From the NCBI GenBank assembly GCA_003116995.1, contig BDSL01000099.1, forward strand, positions 332,450 to 396,449: DNA of 64,000 bases. The letters are read 5' to 3'. Origin of the DNA: Yamagishiella unicocca (Eukaryota > Chlorophyta > Chlorophyceae > Chlamydomonadales > Volvocaceae). Every line of letters begins with the position of its first letter. Position 1 is the stretch's first letter. Both the position numbers and the translations under genes were made by a program. A model generated the notes under the pieces. That model did not search any database, was not told the origin of the DNA, and saw only the letters and a list, made by a program, of their open reading frames with translations. This document shows, piece by piece, positions 56,201-64,000 of the stretch.

Positions 56201-59200
56201 TTCAGACCACGGGCCATGTGCGTCCTCCTGTGCCTCCTCCTGGCTTCCACACAGCGCCTTTTGATTATTTAATTGCATAATATTATAAATAATTTATTAG
56301 TATTTATGGCGCCGAGACCCCGGTCATGTGCCTCCTCCGTGCCTCCTCTGGCTCCACACAGCGCCTTTTGAATTTATTTCAATTGCATAATATTATAAAT
56401 AATTTATTAGTATTTATGGCGCCGAGACCACGGGTCATGTGCCTCCTCCCGTGCCTCCTCCAGGCTTCCACACAGCGCCTTTTGAATTTATTTCAATTGC
56501 ATAATATTATAAATAATTTATTTGTATTTATGGCGCCGAGATCCTACTGGGACCATAGGCAAAGGGGGCGCTGCAAACCGAGGGTAACATCTCAGACCCA
56601 CGGGTCATGTGCCTCCTCCCGTGCCTCCTCCTGGCTTCCACACAGCGCCTTTTGAATTTATTTCAATTGCATAATATTATAAATAATTTATTTGTATTTA
56701 TGGCGCCGAGATCTGCTGGGACCATAGCAAAGGGGGCGCTGCAAACCGAGGGTAACATCTCAGACCCACGGTCATGTGCCTCCTCCCGTGCCTCCCCTGG
56801 CTTCCACACAGCGCCTTTTGAATTTATTTCATTGCATAATATTATAAATAATTTATTAGTATTTATGGCGCCGAGACCCACGGGTCATGTGCCTCCTCCC
56901 GTGCCTCCTCCTGGCTTCCACACAGCGCCTTTTGAATTTATTTCAATTGCATAATATTATAAATAATTTATTAGTATTTATGGCGCCGAGACCCACGGGT
57001 CATGTGCCTCCTCCCGTGCCTCCTCCTGGCTTCCACACAGCGCCTTTTGAATTTATTTCAATTGCATAATATTATAAATAATTTATTTGTATTTATGGCG
57101 CCGAGATCCTGCTGGGACCATAGGCAAAGGGGGCGCTGCAAACCGAGGGTAACATCTCAGACCCACGGGCCATGTGCGTCCTCCTGTGCCTCCTCCTGGC
57201 TTCCACACAGCGCCTTTTGAATTTATTTCAATTGCATAATATTATAAATAATTTATTAGTATTTATGGCGCCGAGACCCACGGGTCACGTGCCTCCTCCC
57301 GTGCCTCCTCCTGGCTTCCACACAGCGCCTTTTGAATTTATTTCAATTGCATAATATTATAAATAATTTATTTGTATTTATGGCGCCGAGATCCTGCTGG
57401 GACCATAGGCAAAGGGGGCGCTGCAAACCGAGGGTAACATCTCAGACCCACGGTCATGTGCCTCCTCACACAGCTTTTGAATTATTTCAATTGCATAATA
57501 TTATAAATAATTTATTAGTATTTATGGCGCGAGACCCACGGGTCATGTGCCTCCTCCCGTGCCTCCTCCTGGCTTCCACACAGCGCCTTTTGAATTTATT
57601 TCAATGCATAATATTATAATAATTTATTAGTATTTATGGCGCGAGATCCTGCTGGGACCAGTGCCTCCTCCCGTGCCTCCTCCTGGCTTCCACACAGCGC
57701 CTTTTGAATTTATTTCAATTGCATAATTATAAATAATTTATTAGTAATTATGGCGCCGAGACCCACGGGTCATGTGCCTCCTCCCGTGCCTCCTCCTGGC
57801 TTCCACACAGCGCCTTTGAATTTATTTCAATTGCATAATATTATAAATAATTTATTAGTATTTATGGCGCCGAGATCCTGCTGGGACCATGCCTCCTCCC
57901 GGTGCCTCCCTCCATGGCTTCCACACAGCGCCTTTTGAATTTATTTCAATTGCATAATATTATAAATAATTTATTTGTATTTATGGCGCCGAGATCCTCG
58001 GACATAGGCAAAGGGGCGCTGAAACCGAGGTAACATTCAGACCCACGGGTCATGTGCCTCCTCCCGTGCCTCCTCCTGGCTTCCCACACAGCGCCTTTTG
58101 AATTTATTTCAATTGCATAATATTATAAATAATTTATTTAGGTATTTATGGGCGCCGAGATCCTGCTAAAAGAAGGCGCCGAGACCCACGGGTCATGTGC
58201 CTCCTCCCGTGCCTCCTCCTGGCTTCCACACAGCGCCTTTTGAATTTATTTCAATTGCATAATATTATAAATAATTTATTTGTATTTATGGCGCCGAGAT
58301 CTGCTGGCCATAGGCAAGGGGCGCTGCAAACAGTAAATCTCAGACCCACGGGCCATGTGCTCCTCCTGCCTCCTCCTGGCTTCCACACAGCGCCTTTTGA
58401 ATTTATTTCAATTGCATAATATTATAAATAATTTATTAGTATTTATGGCGCCGAGACCCACGGGTCATGTGCCTCCTCCCGTGCCTCCTCCTGGCTTCCA
58501 CACAGCGCCTTTTGAATTTATTTCAATTGCATAATATTATAAATAATTTATTAGTATTTATGGCGCCGAGACCCACGGGTCATGTGCCTCCTCCCGTGCC
58601 TCCTCCAGGCTTCCACACAGCGCCTTTTGAATTTATTTCAATTGCATAATATTATAAATAATTTATTTGTATTTATGGCGCCGAGATCCTACTGGGACCA
58701 TAGGCAAAGGGGGCGCTGCAAACCGAGGGTAACATCTCAGACCCACGGGTCATGTGCCTCCTCCCGTGCCTCCTCCTGGCTTCCACACAGCGCCTTTTGA
58801 ATTTATTTCAATTGCATAATATTATAAATAATTTATTTGTATTTATGGCGCCGAGATCCTGCTGGGACCATAGGCAAAGGGGGCGCTGCAAACCGAGGGT
58901 AACATCTCAGACCCACGGGTCATGTGCCTCCTCCCGTGCCTCCGCCTGGCTTCCACACAGCGCCTTTTGAATTTATTTCAATTGCATAATATTATAAATA
59001 ATTTATTAGTATTTATGGCGCCGAGACCCACGGGTCATGTGCCTCCTCCCGTGCCTCCTCCTGGCTTCCACACAGCGCCTTTTGAATTTATTTCAATTGC
59101 ATAATATTATAAATAATTTATTAGTATTTATGGCGCCGAGACCCACGGGTCATGTGCCTCCTCCCGTGCCTCCTCCTGGCTTCCACACAGCGCCTTTTGA

Positions 59201-62200
59201 ATTTATTTCAATTGCATAATATTTTAAATAATTTTTTTGTATTTATGGCGCCGAGACCCACGGGTCATGTGCCTCCTCCCGTGCCTCCTCCTGGCTTCCA
59301 CACAGCGCCTTTTGAATTTATTTCAATTGCATAATATTATAAATAATTTATTTGTATTTATGGCGCCGAGATCCTGCTGGGACCATAGGCAAAGGGGGCG
59401 CTGCAAACCGAGGGTAACATCTCAGACCCACGGGCCATGTGCGTCCTCCTGTGCCTCCTCCTGGCTTCCCACACACGCCTTTTGAATTTATTTCAATTGC
59501 ATAATATTATAAATAATTTATTAGTATTTATGGCGCCGAGACCCACGGGTCACGTGCCTCCTCCCGTGCCTCCTCCTGGCTTCCACACAGCGCCTTTTGA
59601 ATTTATTTCAATTGCATAATATTATAAATAATTTATTTGTATTTATGGCGCCGAGATCCTGCTGGGACCATAGGCAAAGGGGGCGCTGCAAACCGAGGGT
59701 AACATCTCAGACCCACGGGTCATGTGCCTCCTCCCGTGCCTCCTCCTGGCTTCCACACAGCGCCTTTTGAATTTATTTCAATTGCATAATATTATAAATA
59801 ATTTATTAGTATTTATGGCGCCGAGACCCACGGGTCATGTGCCTCCTCCCGTGCCTCCTCCTGGCTTCCACACAGCGCCTTTTGAATTTATTTCAATAGC
59901 ATAATATTATAAATAATTTATTAGTATTTATGGCGCCGAGATCCTGCTGGGACCATGTGCCTCCTCCCGTGCCTCCTCCTGGCTTCCACACAGCGCCTTT
60001 TGAATTTATTTCAATTGCATAATATTATAAATAATTTATTAGTATTTATGGCGCCGAGACCCACGGGTCATGTGCCTCCTCCCGTCCTCCTCCTGGCTTC
60101 CACACAGCGCCTTTTGAATTTATTTAATTGCATAATATTATAAATAATTTATTAGTATTTATGGCGCCGAGACCCACGGGTCATGTGCCTCCTCCCGTGC
60201 CTCCTCCAGGCTTCCACACAGCGCCTTTTGAATTTATTTCAATTGCATAATATTATAAATAATTTATTAGTATTTATGGCGCCGAGATCTACTGGACCAT
60301 AGCAAGGGGGCTGCAACCGAGGTAACATCTCAGACAGGGTCATGTGCCTCCTCCCGTGCTCCTCCTGGCTTCCACACAGCGCCTTTTGAATTTATTTCAA
60401 TTGCATAATATTATAAATAATTTATTTGTATTTATGGCGCCGAGATCCTGACCCCGGGGTCCAATGTGCCTCCTCCCGTGCCTCCTCCTGGCTTCCACAC
60501 AGCGCCTTTTGAATTTATTTCAATTGCATAATATTATAAATAATTTATTAGTATTTATGGCGCCGAGACCCACGGTCATGGCCTCTCCGGCCTCCTCCTG
60601 GCTTCCACACAGCGCCTTTTGAATTTATTTCAATTGCATAATATTATAAATAATTTATTAGTATTTATGGCGCCGAGACCCACGGGTCATGTGCCTCCTC
60701 CCGTGCCTCCTCCTGGCTTCCACACAGCGCCTTTTGAATTTATTTCAATTGCATAATATTATAAATAATTATTTGTATTTATGGCGCCGAGACCCACGGG
60801 CCATGTGCCTCCTCCCGTGCCTCCTCCTGGCTTCCACACAGCGCCTTTTGAATTTATTTCAATTGCATAATATTATAAATAATTTATTAGTATTTATGGC
60901 GCCGAGACCCACGGGTCATGTGCCTCCTCCCGTGCCTCCTCCTGGCTTCCACACAGCGCCTTTTGAATTTATTTCAATTGCATAATATTATAAATAATTT
61001 ATTAGTATTTATGGCGCCGAGACCCACGCCTCCTCCTGGCTTCCACACAGCCCTTTGATTTATTCACAAAAAAATTTAGTATATGGCGCCAGTCCCTCCG
61101 TGCCTCCTCCTGGCTTCCACACAGCGCCTTTTGAATTTATTTCAATTGCATAATATTATAATAATTTATTAGTTTTATGGCGCCGAGACCCACGGGTCAT
61201 GTGCCTCCTCCCGTGCCTCCTCCTGGCTTCCACACAGCGCCTTTTGAATTTATTTCAATTGCATAATATTATAAATAATTTATTTGTATTTATGGCGCCG
61301 AGACCACGGGCATGTGCCTCCTCCCGTGCCTCCTCCTGGCTTCCACACAGCGCCTTTTGAATTTATTTCAATTGCATAAATTATAAATAATTTATTAGTA
61401 TTTATGGCGCGAGACCCACGGGTCATGTGCCTCCTCCCGTGCCTCCTCCTGGCTTCCACACAGCGCCTTTTGAATTTATTTCAATTGCATAATATTATAA
61501 ATAATTTATTGTATTTATGGCGCCGAGATCCTGCTGGGACCATAGGCAAAGGGGCGCTGCAAACCAGGTAACATCTCAGACCGGCACGTCCTCCGTGCCT
61601 CCTGCCCACACAGCGCCTTTTGAATTATTTCAATTGCATAATATTATAAATAATTTATTAGTATTTATGGCGCCGAGACCCCGGTCATGTGCCTCCTCCC
61701 GGCCTCCTCCTGGCTTCCACACAGCGCCTTTTGAATTTATTTCAATGCATAATTATAAATAATTTATTAGTATTTATGGCGCCGACCGGGTCATGTGCCT
61801 CCTCCCGTGCCTCCTCCTGGCTTCCACACAGCGCCTTTTGAATTTATTTCAATTGCATAATATTATAAATAATTTTTTGTATTTATGGCGCCGAGACCCA
61901 CGGGTCATGTGCCTCCTCCCGTGCCTCCTCCTGGCTTCCACACAGCGCCTTTTGAATTTATTTCAATTGCATAATATTATAAATAATTTATTAGTATTTA
62001 TGGCGCCGAGACCCCACGGGTCATGTGCCTCCTCCCGTGCCTCCTCCTGGCTTCCACACAGCGCCTTTTGAATTTATTTCAATTGCATAATATTATAAAT
62101 AATTTATTAGTATTTATGGCGCCGAGACCCACGGGACATGTGCCTCCTCCCGTGCCTCCTCCTGGCTTCCACACAGCGCCTTTTGAATTTATTTCAATTG

Positions 62201-64000
62201 CATAATATTATAAATAATTTATTGTATTTAATTTATGGCTGCCCGAGAACCCACGGGTCATGTGCTCCTCCCGTGCCTCCTCCTGGCTTCCACACAGCGC
62301 CTTTTGAATTTATTTCAATTGCATAATATTATAAATAATTTATTAGTATTTATGGCGCCGAGACCCACGGGTCATGTGCCTCCTCCCGTGCCTCCTCCTG
62401 GCTTCCACACAGCGCCTTTTGAATTTATTTCAATTGCATAATATTATAAATAATTTATTAGTATTTATGGCGCCGAGACCCACGGGTCATGTGCCTCCTC
62501 CCGTGCCTCCTCCTGGCTTCCACACAGCGCCTTTTGAATTTATTTCAATTGCATAATATTATAAATAATTTATTAGTATTTATGGCGCCGAGACCCACGG
62601 GTCATGTGCCTCCTCCCGTGCCTCCTCCTGGCTTCCACACAGCGCCTTTTGAATTTATTTCAATTGCATAATATTATAAATAATTTATTAGTATTTATGG
62701 CGCCGAGACCCACGGGTCATGTGCCTCCTCCCGTGCCTCCTCCTGGCTTCCACACAGCGCCTTTTGAATTTATTTCAATTGCATAATATTATAAATAATT
62801 TATTTGTATTTATGGCGCCGAGATCCTGCTGGGACCATAGGCAAAGGGGCGCTGCAAACCGAGGGTAACATCTCAGACCCACGGGTCATGTGCCTCCTCC
62901 CGTGCCTCCTCCTGGCTTCCACACAGCGCCTTTTGAATTTATTTCAATTGCATAATATTATAAATAATTTATTAGTATTTATGGCGCCGAGACCCACGGG
63001 TCATGTGCCTCCTCCCGTGCCTCCTCCTGGCTTCCACACAGCGCCTTTTGAATTTATTTCAATTGCATAATATTATAAATAATTTATTAGTATTTATGGG
63101 CGCCGAGACCCACGGGTCATGTGCCTCCTCCCGTGCCTCCTCCTGGCTTCCACACAGCGCCTTTTGAATTTATTTCAATTGCATAATATTATAAATAATT
63201 TATTAGTATTTATGGCGCCGAGACCCACGGGTCATGTGCCTCCTCCCGTGCCTCCTCCTGGCTTCCACACAGCGCCTTTTGAATTTATTTCAATTGCATA
63301 ATATTATAATAATTTATTAGTATTATGGCGCCGAGATCATGTGCCTCCTCCCGTGCCTCCTCCTGGCTTCCACACAGCGCCTTTTGAATTTATTTCAATG
63401 CATAATATTATAAATAATTTATTAGTATTTATGGCGCCGAGACCTGCGGGCATGTGCCTCCTCCCGTGCCTCCTCCTGGCTTCCACACAGCGCCTTTTGA
63501 ATTTATTTCAATTGCATAATATTATAAATAATTTATTAGTATTTATGGCGCCGAGACCCACGGGTCATGTGCCTCCTCCGTGCCTCCTCCTGGCTTCCAC
63601 ACAGCGCCTTTTGAATTATTTCAATTGCATAATATTATAAATAATTTATTAGTATTTTATGGCGCCGAGATGTGCCTCCTCCCGTGCCTCCTCCTGGCTT
63701 CCACACAGCGCCTTTTGAATTTATTCAATAGCATAATTTATAAATAATTTTATTAGTATTTATGGCGCGCGAGATCCTGCGGGACCATGTGCCTCCTCCG
63801 TGCCTCTCCTGGCTTCCACACAGCGCCTTTGATTTATTTCAATTGCATAATATTATAAATAATTTTTAATTTATGGCGCCGAGACCCACGGGTCATGTGC
63901 CTCCTCCCGTGCCTCCTCCTGGCTTCCACACAGGCCTTTTGAATTTATTTCAATGCATAATATTATAAATAATTTATTAGTATTTATGGCGCCGAGACCC
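53291..64000 (+). repeat. Satellite array of 115-, 118- and 170-bp monomers, continuing past the window edge
   Basis: Over 80 head-to-tail monomers. Each has a GC part (GTGCCTCCTCCCGTGCCTCC, GGCTTCCACACAGCGCC), an AT part (TTTTGAATTTATTTCAATTG, CATAATATTATAAATAATTT) and GTATTTATGGCGCCGAGA. The 170-bp form then has TCCTGCTGGGACCATAGGCA, GGGGGCGCTGCAAACCGAGG and TAACATCTCAGACCCACGGG. The 115-bp and 118-bp forms lack 55 and 52 bp of this. Monomer types alternate in partly repeated orders. Open frames of 60-72 codons in each monomer are by-products. A centromeric or subtelomeric location is possible; nothing in the window decides it. Confidence 0.97.

Noticed and set aside
53523..63640. Dozens of 60-109-codon open frames starting MCLLPCLLLASTQRLLNLF in the satellite
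   Set aside because: They are by-products of the tandem repeat: the reading frame breaks at each monomer because 115 and 170 are not multiples of three, and there is no gene context.
53291..64000. CRISPR-like array
   Set aside because: There are no unique spacers between short repeats; the whole unit is repeated, and the setting is eukaryotic.

Overview
The window reads as nuclear DNA of a green alga, probably Chlamydomonadales/Volvocales. The grounds are: genes with many short exons and GT-AG introns; a four-domain fasciclin (FAS1) protein with pherophorin-like proline-rich hinges; a plastid ferredoxin-thioredoxin reductase variable subunit; TGTAA poly(A) signals; and a short interstitial run of the Chlamydomonas-type telomere repeat. 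This placement is inferred from gene content, not from a database match.

Left half (1-36 kb) is gene-bearing. A minus-strand multi-exon gene of unknown function lies at about 0.75-5.84 kb. Divergent from it is the FAS1 gene (6.76-14.85 kb, +, 18 exons). It converges on the alpha subunit of translation factor eIF2B (16.57-20.02 kb, -, 9 exons). Divergent from that is a 29-exon coiled-coil protein of about 1041 aa (20.61-28.73 kb, +), followed 191 bp later by FTRV (28.93-29.35 kb, +) and then a 14-exon ARM + SAM + EF-hand-like protein of 632 aa (30.55-35.79 kb, +). I built the exon models by hand. Reading phases agree across every junction I list for the FAS1, eIF2B, coiled-coil and ARM/SAM genes.

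Right half (36-64 kb) is repeat-dominated. A rearranged non-LTR retrotransposon (36.66-41.8 kb) has its 5' part (ORF1, endonuclease, start of RT) on the minus strand and the rest of its RT on the plus strand, with the start of RT present twice as a 288-bp inverted repeat. Next come a C-rich stretch with a 167-bp direct repeat, a foldback element, several GC-rich minisatellites, and the 5' end of an LTR retrotransposon (LTR 49,577-49,992, primer-binding site, Gag with zinc knuckle, then a second reading frame in the same phase after one TAG). From 52.9 kb to the window edge there is a satellite array of 170-, 118- and 115-bp monomers with a strand switch at 53,290/53,291.

No tRNA, rRNA, CRISPR array or bacterial operon was seen. 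Some parts of the array carry many single-base gaps and may be poorly polished assembly.
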